40,494 bases of DNA from Acetobacter fallax (GTDB lineage Bacteria; Pseudomonadota; Alphaproteobacteria; Acetobacterales; Acetobacteraceae), in the NCBI RefSeq assembly GCF_011516735.1, contig NZ_WOSX01000031.1:1-40494 (forward strand). Reading direction: 5' to 3'. Of the stretch, positions 32,368 to 40,426 are shown one piece after another (positions within the stretch are counted from its first letter, which is position 1; each line of letters begins with the position of its first letter). The notes under the pieces were generated by a model. It was given only the letters and a program-made list of their open reading frames with translations. It was not told the DNA's origin and searched no databases. A program made the translations under genes and the position numbers.

Positions 32368-32394
32368 CAACATCAACAATGATGGTTGATGTTG
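32368..32394. promoter_or_regulatory. Inverted repeat operator upstream of parA
   Basis: CAACATCAAC and GTTGATGTTG are perfect 10-bp inverted arms separated by 7 bp, 44 bp upstream of the parA start and likely over its promoter. It is the best candidate operator for the HTH of ParA. Confidence 0.75.
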
Positions 32395-32497
32395 TCTCCC
32401 TAGATAGTTCAATGTCAAGTCTCAGCGTAATAATAGCGTGTGAGCGGTCAAACAAACGCTCACGAGGCCAGAGCGCAGAACGCACCCAATAAATTGA

Positions 32498-32517
32498 ATG
32501 TTCTGACGTCAGAACAT
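32498..32517. repeat. Perfect 20-bp palindrome, candidate parS site 1
   Basis: ATGTTCTGACGTCAGAACAT is a perfect palindrome 174 bp upstream of parA. The same 20 bp occur again inside a 28-bp palindrome at 34248-34275. I saw no third copy in the window. Confidence 0.75.
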
Positions 32518-32689
32518 GACCCGACTGCAAAAAGCTTTCACGCTGTTGGCTCATCACATCGATTTAGCGGGCTCTTGGTGTGGGGTCCGCTTCAGCATCC
32601 AATAAGCAGGTGCAGTGATTTAAAGGCCGAAAATTCAGACAGCGTAATGTGAACGGCATTGAGGGTGGCGGCTTCTGCATGTGCTTCCC

Positions 32690-33015
32690 TTGACGGCCTG
32701 ACGGGCAATGAGACGCGCAAGACGAGAAGGGTGTGTGCCTAAGCGGCAGGCGATCCGGGTCCGTGGCTGCAACAAGTGCTTCCCAGTCGTGGCGGATGGG
32801 AAGCCGATACCCTTCATGATGTCGTCTGGAACTACGTGACTGAGCACTGAAGATAGCGTTCTGGTCACTGACGAGACCGGTTCTGAAGAAAAGCCGTGCT
32901 TCGTGCGGTGTAGGCCGGCAAGATCATGAACTGTCAGGTCGGGGTGTTTGCGGCCTGCCCGGCGCTGTCCTCGATGATGATCGGGCGGAGCATTGCCGCT
33001 GGTGTGCCATTTCGC
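32690..33015 (+). pseudogene. Decayed IS701-type transposase remnant
   Basis: Pieces of a DDE transposase appear in different frames: HDVVWNYVTEH, then VLVTDETGSEEK (usual VVDETG..KKG with the catalytic Asp), then CGVGRQ and KIMNCQVGVFA (usual K.ENCQVGV). At least three frameshifts and stops separate them, so it is dead. An IS630 copy is inserted at its right end (TA at 33016). The preceding 32520-32690 bases hold no feature that I recognise. Confidence 0.55.
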
Positions 33016-33017
33016 TA

Positions 33018-34151
33018 GTCACCTGAAACTGAAATAAGCACCATTATATGATGTTCCTGTCGCATTAACGGGAGCAGAACGATGGCGGGGCGGCGAGCCG
33101 ATCGGGTGGTATTGAGCGTGGAGGCCCGGACTTTTCTTGAAGCACAGGTCCGGCGTCATAAGGCGCCGCGGTCGCTGTCTGATCGGTGCCGGATGGTCCT
33201 GCTCTGCGCCGATTGCTTGCAAAGGAAGGAAGTTGCCGCACGTCTGGGCGTGCACGAACACACGGTCGGCAAGTGGTGACGGCGGTTTCGTCGCGAGTGG
33301 CGTTGAAGGTCTGACCGACAAATATCGTGCAGGGAGTTCCCGAACCGTATCGGACGCTCAACTCGCCAGGGTGATCGAGCGTACACTGAATTCGACGCCC
33401 AGGGACGCGACCGACTGGTCGATCCGCTCCATGGCTGCCCGGACAGGCCTGCCGCACACGACCATCCGCCGGATATAGAACGCCTTCGGTCTGCCGCCGC
33501 ATCGCACCAAGACTTTCGAATTGTCGACTGACCCTTTGTTTGTCGAAAAGGTTCAGAATATCGTCGGTCTCTACATGGCACCACCAAACCGCGCGATCGT
33601 GCTGTGCGTCGACGAGAAGTCGCAGCTCCAGGCGCTGGATCGCGAGCAACCGGTCCTGCCCATGGTGCCCGGTATGCCGGAACGGTACGACGTCGCTGTT
33701 CGCAGCCCTCGATATCGCGACGGGTGCGGTGATCGGCAAATACTACAAACGCCATCGCGCCAAGGAGTTTCCGGATTTTTTGAAGCGTATCGATACCGAG
33801 ATCCCGGACGGTCTGGACGTCCATCTGGTGATAGACAACTACGCCACGCACAAAACCCCTACGATCAGGGCTTGGCTGGCCCGTCGGCCGCATTGGCATG
33901 TTCACTTCACGCCCACGTCGGCTTCCTGGATCAATCAGGTGGAGCGCTGGCTCGCTGAACTGAAGCGCAAGCAACTCCAGCGCGGCGTGCATCGGTCAAC
34001 AACCCCACTCCGAGCCGACATCACAACTTTTTTCGACGCACATAATGAAAATCCAAGGCCGTATCGGTGGGTCAAATCAGCCAACCTGATCCTCACTTTG
34101 GTGAAACGCTTTTGTCACAAGACAATGAACCGAACTTTAGATTCAGGTGAC
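33018..34151 (+). mobile_element. IS630-family element, copy A, inactive
   Basis: The ends read GTCACCTGAAACTGAA at the left and, inverted, GTCACCTGAATCTAAA at the right. TA is duplicated at 33016-33017 and 34152-34153, as IS630 elements do. The transposase frame begins at 33082 (MAGRRADRVVLSVEARTFLE) but is broken three ways compared with copy B. There is a TGA after HTVGKW at 33277-33279, a one-base insertion just after it, and a 26-bp deletion near 33681 between two CCGGAACG repeats. The DDE pieces CVDEKS, IDNYATH and NQVERW are still readable. It could be mobilised only by the transposase of copy B. Confidence 0.92.
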
Positions 34152-34153
34152 TA

Positions 34154-34368
34154 GTAGCGATACGTGAGGAGAAGAAGGAGCTTATAAGGTCCTCCAGTGT
34201 AACGTTCAGCCGTCGCCGTGGTCGGTTACTAACACCTAAACGCGGATCTGCATGTTCTGACGTCAGAACATGCAGTAGGTTCAGGATCGAGTACGGCCTT
34301 CACTTGCAATGTGCAACTTCCTCCTGTCCGCCCCTACCTCGTTGACCTCTATCATTCTATCGCTGGGG
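34154..34368. other. Short backbone segment between insertion sequences
   Basis: This 215-bp stretch contains the second palindrome (34248-34275) and the 5' flank of the interrupted HNH gene. No open frame here is convincing. Confidence 0.4.
34248..34275. repeat. Perfect 28-bp palindrome, candidate parS site 2
   Basis: The 20-bp core ATGTTCTGACGTCAGAACAT of site 1 is extended here by CTGC and GCAG to a perfect 28-bp palindrome. IS630 copy A and the IS701 remnant lie between the two sites, so they were once closer to each other and to parA. Confidence 0.75.
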
Positions 34369-34423
34369 GAACAAAAAGGTGATTTTTTGGGAATGCCCGA
34401 CTGTGCCAATCCATCCCGAACTA
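34369..34423 (+). pseudogene. 5' remnant of a second HNH nuclease gene, cut by the IS5-family element
   Basis: GAACAAAAAGGTGATTTTTT and, 34 bases after its GAAC, GTG CCA ATC CAT CCC GAA CTA (MPIHPEL) match the leader and start of the intact HNH gene at 39687-39741 (GAACAAAAGGTGACATTTTT, same 34-base spacing, then MPIRPEL). The match ends exactly at the IS border. Only seven codons survive. Confidence 0.72.
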
Positions 34424-35271
34424 GGTTCAGGACCTGTTAATTGATTGAACTGAGCGTGTTGTTGTGATTCACAGGTTTCCCGATGGAGGGTGAGCCAGTG
34501 AGTGATGTGTTTTTGCTGTCTGAACGCCAGATGGAACGGATCAGGCCGTTTTTTCCACTGGCACATGGGGTTCCCCGTGTGGATGACCGTCGCGTTCTGA
34601 GTGGGATCGTTTATGTGATCCGCAACGGGCTTCAGTGGAAAGACGCACCGAAAGCGTATGGCCCCCACAAGACGTTATACAATCGCTTTATCCGGTGGAG
34701 CCGCCTTGGTGTCTTTGACCGGATCTTCGTCGCGCTGACAGAACAGGTGGGTCGTTCGAAGCGCCTGATGATCGATGCGACGCACCTCAAAGCACACAGA
34801 ACAGCAGCGTCTCTGCTCAAAAAGGGACTTTTCCCCGCCATATCGGACGCACAAAGGGCGGACTGAACTCAAAATTGCATGCTATGTGCGACGGCGAGGG
34901 GCATCCTGTTCGTCTTCATCTGACAGCGGGCCAGGTGAGTGACTTTAAAGGCGCAGACATTCTTCTGAGCGATCTTCCTGATGAGACAGAAGAACTCATC
35001 GGAGACCGGGGATACGACAGTAATAAAATCAGGCAGTCTCTCACAGACCGGAATATCACCGCCTGTATCCCGCCGAAGAAAAACCGAAAATCAAAGCCAT
35101 CTTACGACTGGCATCTGTATAAAAAGCGTCACCTCATCGAAAACATGTTCGCAAAGCTCAAAGACTGGCGACGCGTCGCCACCAGATACGACCGCTGTGC
35201 TCATACCTTCATGTCCGCAATCCATATCGCAGCAACCTTCATCTTCTATCTCAAAGAATGAGTCCTGAGCC
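34424..35271 (+). mobile_element. IS5-family (IS427-like) insertion sequence
   Basis: This 848-bp element has ends GGTTCAGGACC at the left and, inverted, GGCTCAGGACT at the right, flanked by TA at 34422-34423 and 35272-35273. The right TA is at the same time the left target duplicate of IS630 copy B, so the two elements touch. It carries a two-frame transposase. It interrupts an HNH gene at codon 7. Confidence 0.85.
34483..35261 (+). CDS. IS5-family transposase, two frames joined by -1 frameshift
   Basis: Frame 1 (34483-34866; GTG 34501 is an alternative start) gives LSERQMERIRPFFPLAHGVPRVDDRRVLSGIVYVIRNGLQWKDAP and MIDATHLKAHRTAASLLKKG with the first Asp. Frame -1 (open across 34875-35261) continues GRTKGGLNSKLHAMCDGEGHPV, then GDRGYDSNKIR with the second Asp and KRHLIENMFAKLKDWRRVATRYDR with the Glu. 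The frames overlap just after the run C AAA AAG at 34818-34824, in register for -1 slippage, as is normal for IS427-group elements. Joined, the protein is about 258 aa with all three catalytic residues, so the element may be active. Confidence 0.82.
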
Positions 35272-35273
35272 TA

Positions 35274-36432
35274 GTCACCTGGAACTGAAATAAACATCAT
35301 TATATGATGCTCTTGTCGCAACGACGGGAGCAGAACGATGGCGGGACGACAGGCGGATCAGGTGGTGCTGAGCCCGCAGGCTCGGACCTTTCTTGAAGGG
35401 CGGGTCCGGCGTCACAAGGCGCCTCGGTCGTTGTCGGATCGCTGCCGGATGGTTCTGCTCTGCGCCGATGGCTTGCAGAGCAGGGAAGTCGCTGCACGTC
35501 TGGGCGTGCATGAGCATACCGTCGGCAAATGGCGGCGGCGGTTTGTCGAGGATGGCATCGAAGGCCTGACCGACGAATATCGCGCCGGCCGGCCCCGAAC
35601 GGTGTCGGATGCGCAAGTTGCGCAGGTCATCGAACGCACGCTGAACACAACGCCCAGGGACGCGACCCACTGGTCGATCCTCTCCATGACCGCCGGGACC
35701 GGCCTGTCGCATACGACCATTCGCCGGATCTGGAGCGCCTTCGGTCTGCAGCCGCATCGGGCCGAAACCTTCAGATTGTCGACGGACCCGCTGTTTGTTG
35801 ACAAGGTTCGGGATATTGTCGGTCTTTACATGTCGCCGCCGAACCGCGCGATCGTGCTGTGCGTCGACGAGAAATCCCAGATCCAGGCGCTGGACCGCGA
35901 GCAGCCGGTCCTGCCCATGGCACCGGGCGTGCCGGAACGACGCACCCATACCTATCTCCGGAACGGCACGACGTCGCTGTTTGCAGCCCTCGACATCGCG
36001 ACGGGTGCGGTGATCGGCAAATGCTACAAACGTCACCGTGCCACAGAATTTCTGGACTTCCTGAAGCGTATCGACGCTGAGACCCCTGATGACCTGGATG
36101 TTCATCTCGTGATGGACAACTACGCCACGCATAAAACGCCCACGATCAAAACATGGCTCGCGCGCCGCGCGCATTGGCATGTTCACTTCACGCCCACGTC
36201 GGCTTCCTGGATCAATCAGGTGGAGCGCTGGTTTGCCGAACTGACGCGTAAGCAACTTCAGCGCGGCGTGCATCGGTCCACAGATGAACTCGAAGCCGAC
36301 ATCATAACCTTTATCGACGCACATAACGAAAATCCCAGGCCGTATCGATGGGTCAAATCAGCCGACCAGATCCTCGCCTCTGTGAAACGCTTTTGTCACA
36401 AGACAATGAACCGAACTTCAGTTCCAGGTGAC
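35274..36432 (+). mobile_element. IS630-family element, copy B, apparently intact
   Basis: This 1159-bp element has terminal inverted repeats GTCACCTGGAACTGAA (left) and the same sequence inverted at the right end, flanked by TA at 35272-35273 and 36433-36434. It contains one undamaged transposase gene. The right end overlaps the 3' end of the convergent restriction enzyme gene and supplies its last codons and stop. Confidence 0.94.
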
Positions 36433-36435
36433 TAG
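35338..36435 (+). CDS. IS630-family transposase
   Basis: This 365-aa DDE transposase has an N-terminal HTH ([29 protein letters not shown]), a second helical domain ([22 protein letters not shown]-like [13 protein letters not shown]), and the catalytic residues in [21 protein letters not shown] and [20 protein letters not shown] precedes ATG 35338. The TAG stop is formed by the duplicated TA target plus the next flanking base, so the element does not encode its own stop. It is one frame without lesions, unlike copy A, so it is probably active. Confidence 0.95.
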   Translation: MAGRQADQVVLSPQARTFLEGRVRRHKAPRSLSDRCRMVLLCADGLQSREVAARLGVHEHTVGKWRRRFVEDGIEGLTDEYRAGRPRTVSDAQVAQVIERTLNTTPRDATHWSILSMTAGTGLSHTTIRRIWSAFGLQPHRAETFRLSTDPLFVDKVRDIVGLYMSPPNRAIVLCVDEKSQIQALDREQPVLPMAPGVPERRTHTYLRNGTTSLFAALDIATGAVIGKCYKRHRATEFLDFLKRIDAETPDDLDVHLVMDNYATHKTPTIKTWLARRAHWHVHFTPTSASWINQVERWFAELTRKQLQRGVHRSTDELEADIITFIDAHNENPRPYRWVKSADQILASVKRFCHKTMNRTSVPGD

Positions 36436-37389
36436 GTTTTCAACCGGATACGGCCCAAGAAATCGTACACCATTGAAATGGATCAAATGCGAGGGCGCAT
36501 CGGCCACCCAAACTTCTGATTCCCACGCCATCTCACTGAGATAGCGCCCCATAATAGAACGGTTTGGAAATGCAGTTACATAAACCAATCCAGCCGTCGA
36601 TCCCGCAAACAGTTTGGCAAGCTCAGCATGACGCTTTCCATCGACTGGCCCATGGCTGGTGACAGACTCGACCAATAACAGCCAATTCTTTTGCGTGAAG
36701 TGCAACACCACATCAGGCATCTTGCCGTGTGAATCCACATCGACACCAAGGTCAGCCAGCAGAGGAGCATCGAAGTAGCCCCATTTATCGCCTGTGTCGC
36801 CCACATAGACAAGCGTGCTACCCGGCGCAAAACGTGGGCCAAAGTCCTCGACAATGGCTCGGATCAACTCGCTATGCTCGCCGGGGCTGAGGGTGATTTT
36901 CTTGCCGGGTGCAATCTCGACTGGGATGCGGTTTTGCTCGCGCTCCTTCGCGTAGCGGGCAACCAGCGTTTCTCGCTCGGCCAAATAGGCAGTCAAGCTG
37001 TCGTGCCACGCCGGTGCACCGAAGGTGCGCAGCAAGGCCAGTGCTGCTGGCTCGATCTGATAGACGGCCTTCGGGCTATTCACCGGACGGTCGGGTTTGT
37101 CCGGGTTGTAAAGGGCGATACCTGCGTCGCAGAACTGATGCATCGTCTGTCGGCGGAACGTTTCACGGGTATTCGGCGCATACTCCTTCCCGTAGTTTTT
37201 TCTCACCCAATCCATGATTGGTGTGATGCCTACAAGCGGGTTCTGAGCCTTAGCCCATGCCTTGCCCGGCGTTAGATTCAACAAAGCCAGAAGCGAAAGC
37301 GCGGAGCGCTCGTTCTGTTGTGCCCTCGGCAGGCCAAGAGCAATAATGATCTGTTGTGCCGCTTCGATGTTATCGGTCTTATCACTCAT
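36418..37389 (-). CDS. Type II restriction endonuclease, PstI/BsuBI family
   Basis: The start ATG 37389 ([20 protein letters not shown]) overlaps the methylase stop in ATGA. The 323-aa product is near the family length (PstI about 326). The C-terminal catalytic half has [60 protein letters not shown] and [37 protein letters not shown], all typical of the BsuBI/PstI family. Characterised members cut CTGCAG. The final residues VTWN and the stop lie in the end of IS630 copy B, so a few original C-terminal residues may be lost or replaced; the catalytic core is intact. It is probably expressed from the resolvase or methylase promoter. Confidence 0.92.
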   Translation of the reverse strand: MSDKTDNIEAAQQIIIALGLPRAQQNERSALSLLALLNLTPGKAWAKAQNPLVGITPIMDWVRKNYGKEYAPNTRETFRRQTMHQFCDAGIALYNPDKPDRPVNSPKAVYQIEPAALALLRTFGAPAWHDSLTAYLAERETLVARYAKEREQNRIPVEIAPGKKITLSPGEHSELIRAIVEDFGPRFAPGSTLVYVGDTGDKWGYFDAPLLADLGVDVDSHGKMPDVVLHFTQKNWLLLVESVTSHGPVDGKRHAELAKLFAGSTAGLVYVTAFPNRSIMGRYLSEMAWESEVWVADAPSHLIHFNGVRFLGPYPVENLVTWN

Positions 37390-38867
37390 GCAGTCAGTGT
37401 TCCTAGCTTGGCGTCGATCTGGCCTTGCGTCGGTTTTGCATGCTGCATGACCCACTCGCCAAGCTCGATCAGGCTCTCACGGCTCGGATATTTCATCAGC
37501 TTGAGGTCAGTCGCATTAACCTGTGTGTGGCCATTAAAACGCCGAAAATTTTCATCAACTGCGGTCGTATTTAAGAATACAGCCAGCCCACGGGCCAGTG
37601 CCTCGGACAATCCGTGCCGGTTCTCATGGAACACGTTCAGGTGGTTCTCGAAGCCCAACATGGGCATGCCACCGAATACACCCGGCTCGACCACGCTCGC
37701 CACAATCCTGCGCTTTTCCTCCTTGGATGAGAAGCGGCGCACAACACAATAGAACCCGCTAGGGTACAGCCACTTCTCGGTATCTGCATTACGTTCGATA
37801 GCGTTGGGCTTTTTCATGCCCTCGATAGGCCATGTGGTGCCAGTGCTGCTGAAATGGCCGGGATACAACAAGGGAACAGTGCCCTTCTTCGGCATATCCC
37901 GCAGATATTGTTTCAGCCGGAAATCAACCACCGGCCCGGTCGATACTTTAATGCCCAGGTCGCTCAACGTGCAGCGGATCGCCGGGGACAGCTCAATGGT
38001 ATTCTTTTCTGGTGACGTGGGAACATGAATAAAACGCTCCGGGTCATCGGGAAACACGATCCGGTCGAACTGGTGTGTATGGGTTACAAGGTCGGAAAAG
38101 GTATCATCCGTCGAAGTTGAAACGGTCACTGCCCCCTGCAGGCCTCCCCGCTCCAATCGGACAATAATGTTCTCTTGCAGAACCTCGTCATCCTTAAATG
38201 CTTTGCTGCGCGAATCGAACAGGTGCATGTGGCGGATTGCTGCGCGTTCAAGGATGAAATCGCGGAAGGGCCGGTAATATGGCCCATTGCAGAAGCTACG
38301 CGGGATGATGGCCACGATTTGACCTCCCGGTGCAGCCTGAGTCACAGCCAGCGCCACGAAGGCGCTATATAAGTTCACCGTCTCGATGCCGACGCGACGC
38401 AGGGCCAATCGGTGCGAGGAATTGCTGTTGATCTTTTTGTAGGGCGGATTGAGGATGGCGTGCGTGTAGCCCGAAGGCTGCTTCGCCGTGAACAGGTCAT
38501 CGGCAGTCACCAGTTCAATATAATCACCCGCAATGATCCGGGGCACTACGCCTCGGTATCCAGCCAAATGTTGCGCGAGGTGGCCGCGCAAGTGGTCATC
38601 AATTTCGTAGGCCGTTGCTTCCACAGCATCGAAACCGAAACCTCCAGCCGTCCAACGGTCGAGAAAGGCGCACGATAGCGCACCAACACCCGCACCCGCA
38701 TCCAGCAACCGGCAAGTCTTTATGCGGCTTTCTGGGAACAGGGACGCCATGAAACGGGCCACACTCGAAGGCGTCAAAAACTGCCCGAACTCAGCCTTGT
38801 GCTTCTGTGCGATGCCCGGTGCAACCGTGCGACGCACTGTGTCTGCAGTGTCAAGCTGTTGCAGCAT
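37386..38867 (-). CDS. Adenine-N6 DNA methyltransferase, PstI/BsuBI type
   Basis: ATG 38867 (MLQQLDTADTVRRTVAPGIA) is chosen: the 493-aa product then has family length, while the longer open frame just shadows the resolvase. Motif X-like KHKAEFGQFLTPSSVARFM is followed by SAM motif RLLDAGAGVGALSCAF (56-64) and catalytic NPPYKK (NPPY at 140-143). Target-recognition sequence makes up the C-terminal half. The cognate family methylates A in CTGCAG, protecting against the nuclease encoded next. A CTGCAG site lies at 38843-38848, within its own first codons. It overlaps the resolvase by 17 bp and the nuclease by 4 bp, so the whole module is one operon. Confidence 0.92.
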   Translation of the reverse strand: MLQQLDTADTVRRTVAPGIAQKHKAEFGQFLTPSSVARFMASLFPESRIKTCRLLDAGAGVGALSCAFLDRWTAGGFGFDAVEATAYEIDDHLRGHLAQHLAGYRGVVPRIIAGDYIELVTADDLFTAKQPSGYTHAILNPPYKKINSNSSHRLALRRVGIETVNLYSAFVALAVTQAAPGGQIVAIIPRSFCNGPYYRPFRDFILERAAIRHMHLFDSRSKAFKDDEVLQENIIVRLERGGLQGAVTVSTSTDDTFSDLVTHTHQFDRIVFPDDPERFIHVPTSPEKNTIELSPAIRCTLSDLGIKVSTGPVVDFRLKQYLRDMPKKGTVPLLYPGHFSSTGTTWPIEGMKKPNAIERNADTEKWLYPSGFYCVVRRFSSKEEKRRIVASVVEPGVFGGMPMLGFENHLNVFHENRHGLSEALARGLAVFLNTTAVDENFRRFNGHTQVNATDLKLMKYPSRESLIELGEWVMQHAKPTQGQIDAKLGTLTA

Positions 38868-39447
38868 TCCCGCTCCTCGGCATTCTCGGCGATATGACGC
38901 CGACGTGTTTGTATAGGGTAGTGCGGGACACGCCATAGCGGCGAGCCACGTCCGCCACCTGAATATCAGGATCGCGCAGCAACGCTTTAATCTCACGCAC
39001 CTGCTGATCGTCCAGTTTTGGCTTCCGACCTCCAGCCCTGCCCCTAGCTCGCGCGGAAGCAAGACCGACCTGCGTTCGCTCTCGGATCAAGCTTCTCTCG
39101 AACTCCGCCAGCGCTACAAATACGTGAAAGACCAACTTGCCCGCTGCGCTGCCGGTCTCGATCTTCTCGGCCAAACTCTCGAAGCCCACACCTTGCTGCT
39201 CAAGATCAGCCACGATCTGAACGAGATCGGGCAAACTGCGGCCAAGCCGATCCAACCGCCAGACGACGAGGGTATCCCCAGCCCGCAGCGCCTTCCGGCA
39301 CTGCTCAAGCTCCGGGCGGGCGGCGTTCTTGCCGCTGGCGGCTTCCTCATAAATCACACCGCACCGAGCCTGAGTGAGAGCATCCCGCTGTAGATCTAGA
39401 TGCTGATCGTCTATGGACGCGCGAGCGTATCCTATGCGTTGATTCAT
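38851..39447 (-). CDS. Serine recombinase (Tn3 resolvase/invertase family)
   Basis: This 198-aa protein has the small serine recombinase signature: MNQRIGYARASIDDQHLDLQ with catalytic Ser11, VVWRLDRLGRSLPDLVQIV with the active-site Arg residues, and FVALAEFERSLIRERT. A C-terminal HTH (DIQVADVARRYGVSRTTLYKHV) ends it. Length and order are typical of a complete resolvase. No tnpA of a Tn3 transposon is nearby in the window, but a Tn3-type end is at 40384. Its end overlaps the methylase start, suggesting that the restriction-modification genes were carried in behind a resolvase, or that it resolves plasmid multimers. Confidence 0.93.
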   Translation of the reverse strand: MNQRIGYARASIDDQHLDLQRDALTQARCGVIYEEAASGKNAARPELEQCRKALRAGDTLVVWRLDRLGRSLPDLVQIVADLEQQGVGFESLAEKIETGSAAGKLVFHVFVALAEFERSLIRERTQVGLASARARGRAGGRKPKLDDQQVREIKALLRDPDIQVADVARRYGVSRTTLYKHVGVISPRMPRSGNAATA

Positions 39448-39720
39448 TGACGTAACCAGAACATTGAAAACCTGACGGGTATATTAACACTCGTGAACTG
39501 ATTCAGCTACCCCAGAGATGCTGCTCCAGAAGTGTCTGGAAAACCACCGTTTAATGGACATTCGAAGGACATTTCCAGACTGTCCGCTATGCGGAAATCA
39601 AATCGCTATGTCGCGTGTCTGGCATGAGGCGATAGCAGCCCCGCGCTCCGGCCTCTCTCTGCGTTTCTGTCCGCACTATGCTATGAGAACAAAAGGTGAC
39701 ATTTTTCAGGACGCCAGGCT
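39448..39720. promoter_or_regulatory. Intergenic region with a possible resolvase site
   Basis: GTCTGGAAA (39534-39542) and TTTCCAGAC (39572-39580) are perfect inverted arms, with GGACATTCGAAGGACATT between them and TGTCCGC directly after. Serine resolvases bind such TGTC-bearing sites upstream of their own gene, so it may be part of a res site. Confidence is low because the three-subsite pattern is not clear. The leader of the HNH gene (GAACAAAAGGTGAC) starts at 39687. Confidence 0.35.
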
Positions 39721-40200
39721 GTGCCGATCCGGCCGGAACTCAGGAAACTCTACCCGCCCGACTGGCCGCAGATCAGCCGGTCTGTGCGCTTTGAGCGGGC
39801 GCAGGGACGCTGCCAGAGGTGCGGCCGTCCGCACGGGCAGCAGGTCCGGGCGGTGGCTGCGGGCCGCTGGTTCGACGCGGACATCGGACACTGGCGCGAT
39901 GCCAGAGGCCGGGCGACACGCTGTCCCGACCTGATCGAACAGATCGGGGTGCGCGAGACCCGGGTGGTGCTGGCGGCGGCGCATCTGGACCACGACCCGC
40001 GCAACAACCGGTGGCGCAATCTGCGCGCCCTGTGTCAGCGCTGTCATCTGGCGCATGACCGGGTCTGGCACGCACGGCAGCGCCGGCTGACCTGGAACTC
40101 CCGTTCGGCGCTGGGGGATCTGTTCGAAGGTCCGTACCGCCCCGGCATCCTCGGGATCGCGGCCGGACAGGCCCGCGCCGGGACCGTGACGGATGGATGA
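39721..40200 (+). CDS. HNH endonuclease
   Basis: This 159-aa protein starts at GTG 39721. It has a zinc ribbon, CQRCGRPHG, then the HNH core AAHLDHDPRNNRWRNLRALCQRCHLAHDR with the metal His residues, Asn and a second Cys pair. Such small HNH proteins nick or cut DNA; this type occurs on alphaproteobacterial plasmids and prophages. Its start and leader are duplicated in a remnant at 34369-34423. It overlaps the following ScpB-like gene by eight bases, suggesting that the two act together. Confidence 0.88.
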   Translation: MPIRPELRKLYPPDWPQISRSVRFERAQGRCQRCGRPHGQQVRAVAAGRWFDADIGHWRDARGRATRCPDLIEQIGVRETRVVLAAAHLDHDPRNNRWRNLRALCQRCHLAHDRVWHARQRRLTWNSRSALGDLFEGPYRPGILGIAAGQARAGTVTDG

Positions 40201-40426
40201 TCCCTCTCTTCCGCTGGTCCGGCTGGCGGAGGCCCTGCTGTTTCGCAGCAGCGGTCCGATGTCGCAGACCGCTCTCGCCCGGGCGCTGGGACAGGACGTG
40301 GATGTCGTGGCCATCATGGCCCGGGTGGGAGAGCGGACAGCGGGGCTGGGCTTCGAACTGGTGCCGGCCGGGGACGGCTGGATGGGGTCACGACACGAAA
40401 GTGTACTTTACGTACGCTTAGAGTGA
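40193..40426 (+). pseudogene. ScpB-like protein, truncated by a transposon end
   Basis: MDDPSLPLVRLAEALLFRSSGPMSQTALARALGQDVDVVAIMARVGERTAGLGFELVPAGDGW follows the first winged-helix domain of ScpB, the kleisin partner of SMC (usual LIEALLFAS.EPVS...LA..L). After residue 64 the sequence changes to SRHESVLYVRLE and stops; this tail is encoded by the terminal repeat at 40384. ScpB is about 180-220 aa, so over half is missing. The start overlaps the HNH stop. Short ScpB-like proteins paired with HNH genes are seen on plasmids; whether they load SMC is unknown. Confidence 0.75.
40384..40421. mobile_element. Probable 38-bp terminal inverted repeat of a Tn3-family transposon
   Basis: The sequence begins GGGGTC and ends CGTACGCTTAG exactly 38 bases later, matching the Tn3-family layout (GGGG at the outside, about CGTACGCTAAG at the inner end). 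It interrupts the ScpB-like gene. The transposon body would extend right, beyond the window; the 73 bases after it show no gene. Confidence 0.65.

Noticed and set aside
34369..34383. GAACAAAAAGGTGAT as a LexA box of the alphaproteobacterial GAAC-N7-GAAC type
   Set aside because: Only the first half matches; the second is TGAT here and GACA at 39687. Not enough to call SOS control.
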